Origin: Lichtheimia corymbifera B2541
Taxonomy: Eukaryota; Mucoromycota; Mucoromycetes; Mucorales; Lichtheimiaceae
Direction: 5' to 3'
Assembly: GCA_000697475.1 (NCBI GenBank)
Contig: JNEU01000742.1
Coordinates: forward strand, 1 to 64,000
DNA: 64,000 bases
Shown here: positions 23,848 to 37,218 of the stretch, piece after piece
Position numbering within the stretch: the stretch's first letter is position 1
Layout of the letters: every line of letters begins with the position of its first letter
The notes under the pieces: generated by a model
What the model saw: the letters and a program-made list of their open reading frames with translations, nothing else
The model's database searches: none
Told to the model about the DNA's origin: nothing
Program-made: the position numbers and the translations under genes

Positions 23848-24616
23848 ATGGTCAAATTCTACCAGCATACTTTCAATTATGAGTAAGTGCTCACCGTCTT
23901 GCCGTTCATGCTATTATTCAACTCTCTTACGCGTGTTGTTGTTCTTTTATAGCCACCCATGGCAAAATGTGACCTATGCATTCTGGCTACGATATCCCAA
24001 TCCATTTGCTTCTCATGGTAGGTAGCCACATTGTGTCCTTGAAACGTGAGTGTGGATGCTTATCTCTTTTTATATAGTGCTCGCGGTGGATGTATTGGAT
24101 CGTTATGTGGACGAGAAGGGTGTATTACGAACAACTCGGCTTGTTTTGAAGAAAGGCAAGCTGCCTAAATGGTTTCCCAAACATGTAAGTTGTTGTTTTT
24201 TTCTCTTTCTCCTTGATGACGACGACAACGACGACGAGTTTCTCACACAATGGGGCCATCATCCATATTAGTTTCTGAAAAACTCGGAGGCGTTTGTGAT
24301 TGAAGAATCAGAAGTGGATCCCAAGAATATGACCATGGTGACACGCACCAAGAACTTGAACCATGTTCGTATTATGCAAGTGGTCGAGACACAAATCTTC
24401 AAGCCCAATGGTGAATGGTCAACATCCTGTAAATCAGAAGCACGCATTGTATCTCGTTTTGGATGGGGACTCGCAAGCAAAATCGAATTATTTGGACAGA
24501 GCAGTTTTGCTGCCAATGCATCGAAGGCTCGCAAGGGTATGCGCCACATTCTTCAGATGATTCGAGAAAAACAAGCTGGTGGTCGATTGCCTTTTTATTA
24601 TCCACAACATCAGTAA
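23848..24616 (+). CDS. PRELI/MSF1 (Ups-family) mitochondrial lipid-transfer protein
   Basis: Four exons (23848-23882, 23953-24017, 24078-24184, 24272-24616) encode 183 aa, nearly all one PRELI/MSF1 domain. The start MVKFYQHTFNYDHPWQNVTY is the classic N-terminus. It is followed by YPNPFASHVLAVDVLDR, RTTRLVLKKGKLPKW and NHVRIMQVVETQ. Ups proteins shuttle phosphatidic acid or phosphatidylserine across the mitochondrial intermembrane space with Mdm35. The sequence alone does not tell Ups1 from Ups2. It is convergent with the NADH dehydrogenase gene. Confidence 0.93.
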
Positions 24617-25528
24617 CCAACCATTGCAACATCATCCTTCGTCGTCATTATCATCCCACCGCTCAACATATCTTGTCATCACCACCACCACCACCACTAC
24701 ATCAATCCCATTCGAAATGTATATAGTCAAAAACACCTTGTGCACAGTTTTAAAAAAAGATCCCACCCTTCTCCCTGTTTGATTCCTTTCTCTATCGATT
24801 TTTCTAGCAGATCACTCACACAACCCAAGTTATCCCCTGTTCTGCACTCTTCCTTCTTCTACTCTTATTATCCCTTGTTGTATCAACAATGTGTCTATTT
24901 GCTTTATTCGCCAATTTTATGTCTTCTGTCAACTCGTTGAAGGTTAACACTGGCATCAATCAATATGGGAACATTCGTTTATTTAGTAATGTATTGGGAC
25001 AAAGGCGTTTGATTGTTCGATTTTGAGGTATCTTTAACACACACACCCCAATGCGAGCGAGCTGTAGTACGATTAGATTTTTTTTACCTTTGCAAATAAA
25101 AGACAATGACAACAATAACAATGAAACGATGCTAGAGGAGATGATAAAGTGCGAATATCAGGACTATCCGCCATGGTATACCCGCATAAGCTTTAGCTTT
25201 GACACTGTAAAAAACGAAAGAGTGATCTGCGTGCTGCAACAAAGTCCTTGTTTGTATCGGCATTGTGGGTGCGCTAAAAGGATGTTGTGGTCGTTTCAGA
25301 AAGTCAAGAGTCACTGGTAAATGTCACCATAGGTCCCCATGGGGTTGATATACCAGCATCCAGTCATTTGAGGGCATAAACCAAGTCAGACAATAATTAC
25401 ATATGGGTCAAATAATATGTTTGACTGCGCATTGCGTATATATATTTGAGTCTAGTGTAGGATATGAAAATGATGATGAAAAAGCAAATGATATGAATGG
25501 AAAACCAGGAACATATTAAACATGAAGT
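24617..25528. other. Intergenic between convergent genes
   Basis: 3' regions of the UPS and NADH dehydrogenase genes. Nothing further is recognised. Confidence 0.5.
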
Positions 25529-27540
25529 CTACTCTCTAGAAATGTCACGACCAAGGATAGTCTTTTTCAACCAATCGGTAATGACAAGGGTACGATTACG
25601 GGAGGAGAAAAGGTTGGAAATGTATGCAGAACGCCAGAAAGCATAGGTAGCTACAAATGGATGAAAACATGCCATGTTCAGAATCATATCCACCACATCC
25701 ACAATCCCATAAAAAACTTACCAACACCGCCAGAAGCGACATTACCAGGGCCGAAAGGCAAATCAGCAATGGCCTTATCAGAGCCAATGTAACTACACCC
25801 AAACAATATGTTTAGCTAATGCATAATTCCGTATCCTCCTTTCTCAGCTTACCATAAAGATCCTTGATGAGTGTATTCGAAAGGCTTAATGTCCTTGGCC
25901 TTGGCAAGTTTACGTTCCTTCTTTGCACGTTCTTCAGGAGTAGCAGCTTCCTTGATTTCTTGTTCCAACACTTCTTGATTTGCGAGCATGGAGAACACAC
26001 GTGCAAGGTATTTGCCCTGTTGAGCAGCCACTTGGGCAGTAGGAGCATAGTGAGTTGCACTAGCATCACCCAAGGCAAAAATGTCTTCAGGACCCTTCAT
26101 GCGTAACCAATCATCCACGGCCAAACCACGACGGATATTTTGCACCTCGGGATACTTGGCCATCAAATTCCGTACAAGGGGACGAGCTGTGTTGCCAGTA
26201 GCCCACACCAACAAGCCGTAAGGGATCGTATCAAGGCTACCATCAGGACGCTTGACAACAATATCCTTTTCATGTACTTCCTTGACCATGGTCTTGGTGT
26301 GCAATGAGATGTTTTGTTCCTTAAAGGTGGACTCGGTGTAATCAATCAACTGCTTGGAGAAAGCTGGCAAGACATTGGGAAGTGCCTCGACGAGAGTAAT
26401 CTTAATCTTGCCGGCAAGTTCTATATGTAACATGGGTGGATGGTTAGTAACGCTCCTATATTCACACCACACGCACTATGTACTTACCAGGATACCATGA
26501 AGACAAGTCATCCACCAAAAAGTCGTGCAATTCAGCAGCATATTCGACACCGGTAGGACCACCACCGACAACGACCATATGCAATAAGCGATCCACTTCT
26601 TCTGGAGATTGACCAGGGAAGGCAGCGGTCTCAATACAATCCATCAACTTTGAACGAATCTTTTGAGCATCCCACACTTCCTTCAAGAAACAACCATATT
26701 CCTCCACGCCCTTGATGCCAAAGGTAGCATTCTGGGCACCAATGCCAACGACAAGGTAGTCGTAAGGAATCTCACTTTCGGCCGATGCACCCTTGACCTC
26801 TGAGCTATCTATATAATGATGATGGTTACACATAAAAGAGTCAGTATTACACACATGCATGCATGGCAGAACCTTGTTCTATTTACCCTTGATTGTAAGC
26901 ATCTTTCGTTCGGGATCCACATTGGTACATTCAGCTTCATAGACCTTGACTTCTCTTGCCTTGTGACGAGTAATGAAACGCACGGGTTCAACAAGGGACC
27001 GCACATCAATGGTACCAACGGTGCAACTGGGCAACAGCGGGGTGAACAAAAAGTAGTTGCGGGGAGAAACAACCACGACGTTGTAATGGGTCGTGTCGAT
27101 AGCCTTGAGGAACGATGTTGAAGCCCATCCACTGCCCAAGACCACGATTGTCTTTTTCGAAGGATCCAATTCTTGTTGTGGTTCAGGATGACGTTGTTCG
27201 TACATGGCTACAATCACACACACACACACACACACACGCATATCGTTAATCTTATGATCCACCACCATCGTTATCTCGTATCACATGTACGTACCATAAA
27301 TACCATAGGCAACACTACCAACCAAACCATACTTTACAATAGCCTTTGTCATTGCCCATTTCGAAAACGACTTTTTGGGTGCTGCCGTTGTGCTGTTGAG
27401 ACGAATCTGACTAGCCATCATGGGACGCGCATGACGAACGCCGAAACGTGATCCTGAAGGAGATTTCCGAATGAGCCCCAATTTTTTGTTTTGTATCGTT
27501 ATTATTTACCTGCTCGGATCAAACGAGGAGCAGCTTGCAT
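25529..27540 (-). CDS. Alternative (type II) NADH dehydrogenase, mitochondrial
   Basis: Seven exons (27510-27540, 27295-27453, 26887-27207, 26488-26808, 25853-26420, 25722-25792, 25529-25650) encode 530 aa. An Arg-rich presequence (MQAAPRLIRAGSRFGVRHARP) precedes a transmembrane segment and two Rossmann folds. The FAD-site motif is VVLGSGWAS and the NADH-site motif VVVGGGPTGVEYAAEL. Conserved NDH-2 blocks are YLVVGIGAQNATFGIKGV, FALGDASAT and the membrane-anchoring C-terminus SRNRTLVITDWLKKTILGRD. It oxidises NADH to ubiquinone without proton pumping. Single membrane anchoring after the presequence favours the external (NDE) type, but orientation is inference. The donor for exon 1 is a 31-nt exon. 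Intron 2 carries a (CA)n run at 27,215-27,237. Confidence 0.93.
27215..27237 (+). repeat. (CA)n microsatellite in intron
   Basis: About eleven CA units inside the second intron of the NADH dehydrogenase gene. Confidence 0.9.
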
Positions 27541-28941
27541 AGTAAGAGTAGTGGTGATAGGATAAAGGGAAGGGAAGAAAGGAAAGAGGATGGCGGACAA
27601 TGGGGGTGTGGTGGGTGTGTGGACTCTATGTTTTTTTTCACTCGGAGCAATCCTTCATCTGATTTCAAATGTCAGTGCCTCCTTTCTCTCCCAGTGTTTC
27701 CCGACCTTACCAACTATTTTCCCAAGATTGGGCACGGAGACAGCATTAATAAGAATGAGCGAATCCGAGATCAGCTTTCTCTTTTGACACCCCACCACCA
27801 CTTTTTCTATATCATAGAGCGGGGTCAATGACTTCCCTGGAAAGGGAAACTACCCGAGATCATCATCATCAATCATAAAGAGTTCTAGATGCGTGTGTGC
27901 ATATCACTTTTTACTGTACCGGGCATTTTACTTTTTAAAGACTCTAGGTTGTTTATATATATATAAAGCGCCCTTAACTTGATACAATGATCTATGTATA
28001 CAAAACCCTTGCAATTCGCCGGGTAAATGGATGCCACCTCCTCTCGTACTATGTATATTCTCAAAAGTTCCCGGCGGGATGCACACCGCATTTAGTCAAA
28101 TGTTGTACCTGAGGATAAGCGGGATACATACATAGTGCAACTATGTATACTGTGGTGTCAATGCTAACAGATAAAAAATTCATTTCCCTCATTCATGGTG
28201 CTCCATCCCCCCTTTATCAAACACCGCCATTAAAAAGACCATCATCATCCACCTGCATCCAAAACGGCCAATGATCCTCATTGTATATAAAGAGAAAAGG
28301 AAAATATATCATGCGGGAACAAGGAACGTCAAGATCGTACATCCCGTTCGATTAGCACGTGGATATCACAGCAGCAAAACAACCAACTTTGTTTATCTCG
28401 ATATGCACGTCAGTTTTTATTTGTCATAGAAAGAGACAGATAGCTGTCAACCATAGCATTGGATATGACCGCGTGACCATGAGAGGTGGGTGGGGGGGAT
28501 AAACTTGGATCCCGTTCATGTCGTCTATTGTTGCTGAGTGATTGACCATGCGAGAGTTTACCCGATCGCACCGCTATTAATCCTGTCAATCGCTCCTCCG
28601 ATTCCGTCACAAATTATGTAAAAAGTCGATCCATCTCCAAGCGTGTTATAATATGCATTATCAAAGTAATATATAGCGACAAGGATATGTATTGATTTTG
28701 AAACAAAGGAAGATCAGCTATTTAGCAATCATAAATGCCCCTTATCGGTTTGGTTGTGTCTGACACCCCAGCTTGCAGTATTTGGAAATGCTGTGAATAT
28801 GAGCTGTGTCATCCCAAATTACCAACTGCAGCGGGGTAGAAAAAAGATAGCTCTTTTGCAGGATCGATCTGCCGGCTGGTATATATCATTCTCTCTCTCT
28901 CTCTCTCCTTTCCTCCTCCTCTCCAAGTCGTCTTTTCACCT
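27541..28941. promoter_or_regulatory. Divergent intergenic region, NADH dehydrogenase / acyl-CoA thioesterase
   Basis: These 1.4 kb between opposite start codons have no convincing ORF. A CT-rich tract (about 28,887-28,925) lies just before the thioesterase start, with a TATATAT element near 28,880. Other regulatory sites could not be assigned. Confidence 0.45.
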
Positions 28942-30238
28942 ATGCCATTCAAAACTTTCCCTCCCGTTGTATCCTTTGATCAAAAGGTCCCAAAAGCAGA
29001 AACTACGCTTGCACCTGGCAACGATGACGTCGACTACGCAAAGAACATTGCTGAAGCCGTCAATGTGCAAGAAATCGACACCAACTTGTACATGAGCAAG
29101 GAACTATGGTTACCCCCTGGTGCTCGAGGTGTATTCGGTGGACAGGTAAACCTCTTTTATTGCATGCCAATGTAAAGGGTTGCATTGGGACTGACCGATC
29201 CGATCCATGCGTAGATTGTTGCTCAAGCTTTACGAGCTGCTTATAATACGGTTCCCGAGGAATTCCATGTTCATGTAAGCTATTATCATCAACCAACCGA
29301 GAATGGATATTGATATCTATTAGTCATTGCACAACTACTTTATCCTTCCAGGCAATGTTGAATACCCAGTGATCTATCAAGTACAGCGTTTGCGAGATGG
29401 TCGATCCTTTGCAACTCGATTCCTGACAGCAACACAACGTGGCAAGGCTATCTTTGTCGCCAGCTTCAGTTTTGCCAAGCCTGGTACAGCAATCACTCTT
29501 GAACATCAAGCTGATATGCCCAGTGTCCCTCCACCCGAAACGTTGCCTTCGTAAGTAGTAGTAATAGGATCATGGTGTGAGAATGTGAGTTAGTAGTAAT
29601 CATCATGATCTGTAGTGAATACGAACGCATGGTCAAGACATTGGAAAACAACGAGTTGCCACCCAAATATCGTGATTACTTGGAGACACGTTTGGAGGAA
29701 ACGATGCCAATGGATTATCGCAACGTATACCAGGTCTCTGAAAAGGAGGCACTCTCAGGTCGCCTGCCAGCCAAGCAAACACAACATCGTTGGTTCAAGA
29801 CCCGTGGCACACTTGATAATGATCCTCGCTTGCACCATTGTGTTGTTGCCTATGCTTCCGATAGCGCATTCATTGGTACCGCTGCCATGGCAAATGGCCT
29901 TGCATCACGTGCCATTGGTATGATGGCAAGTCTCGATCATTCCATGTGGTTCCATGCTCCCGTTCGTGCTGATGAATGGTAAGTATCCATGGCAACATGA
30001 AGGAGATAGGAAGCCAGTGATTAATATCCTGTTGGATAGGTTGTTGTATGAAATGCATAGTCCTCGTACAAGTGATGGTCGTGGTGTCGTGTTTGGTCGT
30101 CTTTTCCGACAAGATGGTACATTGGTGGCTACTACAGCTCAAGAAGGCATTGTTCGGTTATCTGAGCGTGAGCAGCAACGTCGTCTGAAGCAACAACAGG
30201 ATGCCAAGGATCTCAATAAGGATAATAGCAAGTTGTAG
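28942..30238 (+). CDS. Peroxisomal acyl-CoA thioesterase (TesB/ACOT8 family)
   Basis: Five exons (28942-29145, 29215-29274, 29324-29550, 29616-29978, 30040-30238) encode 350 aa with a double hot-dog fold. Hot-dog 1 has ARGVFGGQIVAQALRAAY and HSLHNYFILPGN. Hot-dog 2 has the catalytic Asp region VVAYASDSAFIGTAAM and [21 protein letters not shown]. The protein ends in Ser-Lys-Leu, a canonical PTS1 peroxisomal targeting signal. It cleaves acyl-CoA to free acid plus CoA and would balance CoA during beta-oxidation. It is convergent with the BTB/CAP-Gly gene, 266 bp apart. Confidence 0.94.
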
Positions 30239-30504
30239 AGAGCTTTTCTCCACCACATGCCGCTTTTTTCATTTTCTCATTTCCCTATTATGCATATGTA
30301 TACAACCCATTATTCCTTCATCATGATTGATTTAGATACTACTCGATTAGATTTTTTTCTTTGTATAAACACCATGAACCATACACTAAATGGTCCAAAA
30401 ACAATGAGGTATTACATACAACATAATGGGAAGGTTGAGGGCATACAATGGGGGCCTAGCATTATAGTACATAAGGAATGGATAAAAACGGCTGGTATAC
30501 AGAA

Positions 30505-33500
30505 TTAGATGGTCAAAGGTGCACCATCGTTATTGGGTAAAGAAATCACTTTAAAGTCGTCAATCTTGACAAATACACCACGTTGTGGATCGGTACGGAA
30601 ATAACGCACACCTTCAACTTGGCCATCGTTTGTGCCCACTATTATTATAGGGTAGATAAGTACCCATACATAGTTGATAATAAAAAAGAAACAAACACAC
30701 TTACATCGACTCTCGAGTTCGACACCAACCCAGATACCCTTGGCAAAGTTGACATTGCCAACAAACTTTATCATACCCAGCGTTGGTAATGGACGACGCA
30801 ATAATTCGACCTTGGCACCAATAACCGGTGTCACCATGGTGATCAATTCGTCATCATCGCTGATATCGCTACTTCCACCACCAAAGCCCCACCTTGATTT
30901 ATGCGGCGAACGAGCACGGCGACTACCATTACGACGATGTTTGCCATGGCTATGTTCATTAGGCGCAGCAGAAGGAGACAAGAAGGGCTTTTGCATAGGC
31001 GCTTTGGCACGCAAAGGTGTAGTGGGTAATTCAAACTTGAGTCTTGAAGGTCGAGGTGATGTGGGTGATCCAGGTGTATCACTTGAACAAGTGCCTTTGG
31101 ATGCTGCGTTGTTATCAGATGATGATGCCTGGTGGTGGATGATAGGCAAGTCGAGTGGAAGCAATGCATCTGCCAAGCAAGTAGGCAATGATTGAGAACG
31201 TGAATGATGTGAATGGGGTGATGATGATGATGATGAACCATGACTTCCTCCTCCTTCTTGACGTTGACGACGTGCTTCACTTTCAAGTGACAAGAGACGA
31301 ATCAAGGGCTGTGACGATAAACCTTTTTCAGACAACTTGTTGATGCTTTCAGCACTGAGAGTATCCGAAATGACGGGTCGTGAAGGAACCATATCATTGG
31401 AAAGAGAGCGTGTGCGAGTCAGCTGCTTGAGATCATCATGTGACGATTTAAGAGTGCTGTTGGAATGTTGTCTTCGTAATCCACTCAGCGATAAGCGGCG
31501 TGAACGGCTGTTGCTGCTTGAGCGATTTGTGCCATCATCCAATGGTTTGGATTTGACTTTACCCGGTTTTGACTTGAAGCTAAACATGGCAGTGAAATCG
31601 GACTCGATTGGTCTAGTCAAGGCGCGATAAGGAACACCAATGTCTATTCTTGTGGTCAGCATTCCATTCTATTTCTTGGCGCAATCTCCCCATTTTAGCT
31701 TAGCTTAGCTTACCTTCTGACAGATGTCGCATTACTTCCTTTTCCACTCGGCTAAATCCTTTCTGAGCTTTGACTTGGACCCATCGACGAGCCAAATATT
31801 CCGCGCATCGTTTTCTGGCATCCACCAAGACCCCATCCACGGCAAGGTTCTGCACCATTTCTTGACGACCAATCAAATCACGCACAATGCCTTGATAAAG
31901 GATCCCTGCATTGGTATCGCGTATACTCTCGGTCAATACACGGTTCAGAAGGAATTCCAAAAAGTCCACAGAAAAGCCATGTCCAATGCCGTCCACACAG
32001 GAAAGTAAAATGGGATATTCAACACAATAAAAGTCAAAGTTGGAGGCAACCATCTCGACCGTGTGATGGACAATGGGGTTGAGTATATCCAAGACGGGTG
32101 ATGACCATGTTGGAAATGGATTGGATCCACGTAGCTTGGATAAACATAAATGCAATGAATGAAGCACATGAATGGCATTGTGTTTGGTGACATTTTCCAA
32201 GGTGTTTTTCCTCAACTCGTCGACCAGGGTGCTTAATCCAGAATCATGATGGATGGTAGTGGTGGAGGAGAACAATGTCAAGAGTGCTTGTTCAGCGAGT
32301 GATTCATCTGTCAATGCCAATGCACCCACCAAGATGGCAAAAGGCTGTTGTGACCATAATGGGGCCAAGGCGTGGATTGGGTCGGAATAAAGAGCAATCA
32401 AGGTGGATCGTAATGTTGGCATGGTAGCAGCATTCTTGTCAGCAAACCATAACATGGAGGGTAACAATGCAGCACAATCAGCGCAAACACACTTGAACCC
32501 GTGACACAACAAATCCATTTCATACAAGGCAGCCTCGCACAATGTGTCGCCGTGGCCCAAATAATCGCCTGCTGGGAACATTTGTTGCAAGATACGTAAA
32601 GCGTACTTTTTTTGTGCCAATCGTTGTCGTCCTGCTGGAAGCACGTTGGGAAGATCAGGCACCTTTAGTGAATCCGTATAAAAGAATCTCAATGTCGCCT
32701 CTGCAATAGCAGGTGAAAACAAGTCGCCTGGTAAATGCACTGTTGAACTGGAGGATTCACGAAATTGGGTACAGAACATGGCATAAAAATAAGGTGATTG
32801 AGCTGCCAACATGAAACGATGCGCAGGGAATGATGTCCTTTGTTGTTGTTGTTGTTGATCATTCGAGGGTGGTGTTGGATCACTGTGAGTAAATAAAATT
32901 GACGGGATTTCTTTTCCTGATGAAGAAAAGCACGTGTTACGTCTTGTGGGCGATGATGATGATGTTGGTGTTGTTGATGGACTTGTTGTCGTTGTCGTTG
33001 TTGTTGTTGTGGGTGTAAAGAGAGTAACATGAACATCGCTGGCTAATTGATCCGTACGCATCCTTTCCAAGTCGCAGACCAATTGATCAAAGTCGCTCCT
33101 TGTTGTATCCCTAGTAATTGTTGAAAGTAGTTCACATCCAAGCTGCTTCTCCAATTGTTCAATCTCGGTCCGTACCGCCATTGTCGTAGTAGATCGCACA
33201 GAATCCATCTCGTCTGTAATCATGGATGATACACTCGTCTTGGTACTCGCTGCTGAAAACGTCGATCCACTCGATACCAACGATCCAATCATAGGTGATT
33301 CAGAAGAACGTTCAGCATGAAAATTGGCAGTGTACCAATATCGCAACAACGTCTGGCACATGTTGTAAGGTATCAAGGCCGCAATGTCGATCGTGGTCGT
33401 CTTATCATTGAGTGAAATGCGTTGCTGGAAGCTCATTGGCACTCGTGCAAGTAGAATGGCTGATGCATAAAGTCTTCATTAGTCACCCTCCCCCCATGAA

Positions 33501-33650
33501 GAAGGTCCCCTGTGTTCCTTTAAACTCACCTCTATGAGCCCATAGTTTTCCCTCTGGATAATCGAAATAAACGTCTGCTACATATTCTGGTGCATTGTCA
33601 AGAAGCGTATCAAGTGACTTTTGAAGAGTCTTTCGAGGGGGTTTAAACAT
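30505..33650 (-). CDS. BTB and CAP-Gly domain fusion protein
   Basis: Four exons (33530-33650, 31714-33459, 30705-31643, 30505-30638) encode 979 aa. The N-terminus has a BTB-like stretch (ADVYFDYPEGKLWAHRAILLARVP, about residues 25-100). A second, clearer BTB follows at about 178-300 (SDVHVTLF, then a Thr/Ser/Gln-rich insert, then FPAHRFMLAAQSPYFYAMF and HLPGDLFSPAIAEATLRFFYT). A helical BACK-like middle region and a basic, Ser-rich linker come next. The C-terminal CAP-Gly domain (about 895-965) has GMIKFVGNVNFAKGIWVGVEL, a GTNDG variant of the GKNDG motif and GVRYF. CAP-Gly domains bind EEY/F tails of tubulin and EB1; BTB domains dimerise or bind cullin-3. The combination suggests a microtubule-linked adaptor; the role is unknown. 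Confidence 0.85.
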
Positions 33651-35321
33651 TAAATGGGCAAAGGGAAAAAGAGGTTGTGTGTGGGAAAGGAGAAGAAAAA
33701 GAGATGTGTGTACTTGTGATTGCCTTGTCTACTTTATAATATTCGTGTCAAAAGTTGATGACACACAAGAGATGTGTCGGCATATATATCTCCTCTCACT
33801 TACACGAGAATCACACACTGAACCAGTCGCAGCAAAGGGAATACAGAGATTTCTGATAGAAAAAGAAACACGAGAAGCTCAACTTCGTCCGCTTGCGGAA
33901 TATAAAGGATGTAGCAGCGGTGGTGGCGGCGGCGGCGGCGGAGGAAGAGAGAAGGAGAAGGAGATGACAGCAATATATAATAGGAGATGTGTATATCTTA
34001 GAGCAAGATCATGCATGCATCTTTCCATTCATCTCTCCATACATATATACTACAATACACATACGCACAGCACACATTGCATCTGCACATTGCATCACGC
34101 ATAGGGGACCAATGGTAATAGCACACTGTTGGTTGCTGCTTCACCCTGGAGAGCGGGGACAACAGGGTCGTTATTATTTGCAGCATACTGGGTCCAAGTC
34201 GTACAATGACGAATGATAAACCCACCAACGGGGCGGTCAGACCTTGTTTTGAACTATTTAAATCAGGACAATTCGAGTGCGTATATATACATAGGTCACA
34301 CTGGCTTATTTAGGAATGATTATCGTCGCCACATATACCCTTCTTTTCCATGTATATCTTTGGAGAATATATATCAAGGGGAGCGTAAAGGGGATCCACA
34401 CATTTGTATCTTTACGAGCCATCCTACTCTACGTACCCAGCCATGTAAAAGTGGCGTCAATATGCAACACAAACGGGCTTGTTGCTACCGTTACACCGAT
34501 GCTTTGCCAAGAAGTTGCTCAAGTTTCCTTACCATGGAAAATAGCGCATTGACGTAGTATGCTTGCGTATGTGTTATGCAGGTGAATAAAGACCCTTGCT
34601 GCTTGGATGTTACAGAAATCTTTTTACTTTAGCTTCAAAAGTGAGCCATTTTTTTTATTTTCCTTTTATCCAGTCTCCCGGTGTGAAAATCTCCCATCCG
34701 TTGCTAGATATGTATTGTTCCTGATCACGCTCATTCATACTGGTTTTGGGCCTTGCATCTTTGTGTTATGTTTTTGGAAATGAATGAAACATGCCTTTTC
34801 CCGATTGATATACGTAACACTACTGGTCGATCATCAATCGATGTTTCATGCGACACTGTAAATCATCGCCGTACCAGGCATATGGGCATTTAATTAGCAT
34901 CCTTTTCTTTTGACTAAATGCATCTTATCCCCGCTGGCCACTCAGCGTCCATATTGGATTATGAAGTACATGTTCATGTATACCATATCACTCACTATGT
35001 AAAGTTATGTAATGTATGCATGTGATGCCGTCGCCGTCCATGGCACACTAAGATCGGGTTATCATTTAAGGCTTCGGAAAAGCTTATCCGATCACGTTTA
35101 TATGGGATCTTCCATAAATGTCAATTTCCATCACATCAGGTGTTTAACAAAGCTGCATGTTTTGTGGACTATCCATTTCTCCAATTGAAGGCATATTAGA
35201 CAAAAAGTCGATGAAATAATATTAGAAGGAAAAAAAAAAGAGAGATAACTGGTACAACGAGAGAGAGAGAAAACACAACAACAACAATAGAATAGATGAT
35301 GGATGGGGTGCAGTACTATTA
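33651..35321. other. Intergenic, no gene recognised
   Basis: Upstream region of the BTB/CAP-Gly gene and 3' flank of LCB1. A GGT/GGC run at about 33,917-33,945 and many short ORFs have no recognisable product. Confidence 0.5.
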
Positions 35322-35948
35322 TTACTTTTTCCACTTGCCAAAGACCTTGACGATGCCAGACTTGACGACACCAGCTGCCTTGTCATTCTCCTTTTTGGAA
35401 AGGCCAATAGTGACATAGACCTTGATACTAGGACGTGGGCAATTGCGTTCTTGCTCATACACATACTTTGCACGAGTAAGCAATACACCTTGAGCAGCAC
35501 ATTCATCCACGACATCTTGTAACAAACGTTCCTCATCTTCACGGGAGAATTCATGACCATCTCTGCTACGCGATTTGAGGAAAGTGGGATTGATGCGGAT
35601 ATGGAAAAAGGGAGCGGGCGAGTGCAAATCAGGGCTGCTCATCTCAATCAAGTTCTCGAGTGACTTGTGCGTCAAAGTTTGACGGAAGGCACGTGCACGA
35701 TCGGTAAGGTCACGCAACATTTGCGGATTTTCCTGGATATATTTGAGACCTTCAGAAGCGGAGACTGCAAGCATAGCAGGAATCGATGCAGAGAAACAGT
35801 AGGCAAGACCAGAAAGACGTTGATGATCCACCACTTGTTCATTGCCAGCACAGAAACCACCCGAAGCACAAAGAGCATTCGACATGGATCCAACGATCAT
35901 ATCCACTTCCTTGGCCTAGCAGCAGAAAATGCAATGAGTTACCTTGAT

Positions 35949-35983
<35 letters not shown>

Positions 35984-37218
35984 CTTACATCGATATTGTA
36001 AAGATCAGTCAAACCAGCACCACGGCTACCGAGCACACCAAATGATTGCGATTCATCCAAAATCAACCGATACTTGAATTTACGCTTGAGTTCAATCTAT
36101 AAAGTGGGTGAGTTAACATATGGCTGCAAGGTGCTGTCACATGTACATACCAACTTGGGAAGAGGAGCAATGTCACCATGGTTAGCAAAGAGACCTTCTG
36201 TCACGATAAAGCGGCGAGTCAATTTACGCTTGTGCTATTATACACAAAGCATTATGGTGAGTAAGGGCATTCTAATCGGGCACTGCAATAGGTAGGTACT
36301 CACCACCAAATCATCCACACGGATATCATCGAGAACACGTTCCAGATCTTGCATGTCATTGTGCTTAAAGTATCGGACATTCGAACGAGAGATTTGGGCA
36401 CCCTTTTGCACTGAGAACGAAACACCATCATCACTAAGGAAAAAACAATCCATGTCAGCCTATGATATTCGCTATGATTCCCAATCACTTACACAACGAG
36501 TAAATCACCACGCTTGGAAAAGGCAGGGATGACAGAAGAGACAGTAGAGAAACCTTGAGCATAAATGATGGCTTGTTCTGTACCCAAGAACTTTGCAAGA
36601 TCACGTTCCAAATCCATATGGACATCGATAGTACCATAAAAGCCTGGGGGACCACACGAGCCAACACCATAGACCTTCAAAGTATCAATGGCTTTTTGAC
36701 GGATACGTTCGGATGATTGCAATTCCAAATAGTTGGTCGAGGCGAGATTCATCAATGGTTTGGCATGACCGGCCACCTTTGGTTTAGCAGATTGACCACC
36801 AATAATCAAAGGTGCTTTCTCCAGATTGAGCTTATCGAGCGAGCTGAGTGGGGGCACAAGTGGTTCAGGCTTCCATTCTTCAACCAAGTCGTCAATTTCC
36901 TATATGAACAATGTCAATACCTATCATCATCATCATCATTCTACTTGCTTTTTTTTGCCTTACCTTTTCAGTCAACTTTACGGCATTATCCTGAGGCTTA
37001 TACTTTTTAGAGAGCATATATTTCAATGCAAAGAAAACCAAAAAGAGCTCCAAAATAATACGGAAAGGATCGTCTTGGTACGCATTCTTGACGTAGGTGA
37101 GGATGAGATGAGACCCAGGAATAGCAACAATCAGTTCATAGACGGAATTGACGGTCGAATTAAGAAAGATGGCATTGTCGTCTGCCAATGGTGGAGGTGG
37201 TGCAGTAGCTGCATCCAT
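35322..37218 (-). CDS. LCB1: Serine palmitoyltransferase subunit 1
   Basis: This is the non-catalytic partner of LCB2 in the first step of sphingolipid synthesis (serine + palmitoyl-CoA), in the ER membrane. Six exons (36964-37218, 36493-36899, 36304-36433, 36151-36234, 35989-36096, 35322-35915) encode 525 aa. There is an N-terminal membrane helix (about 50-70), then the aminotransferase fold: [53 protein letters not shown]. Where LCB2 has the PLP lysine, the equivalent stretch [16 protein letters not shown] has none, as expected for LCB1. The Cys in SCGPPGF corresponds to the position mutated in human hereditary neuropathy. The fifth intron holds an (AT)n run. Confidence 0.95.
35952..35982 (+). 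repeat. (TA)n microsatellite in LCB1 intron
   Basis: About fifteen TA units, 6-8 bp from the intron donor on the coding strand. Confidence 0.9.
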
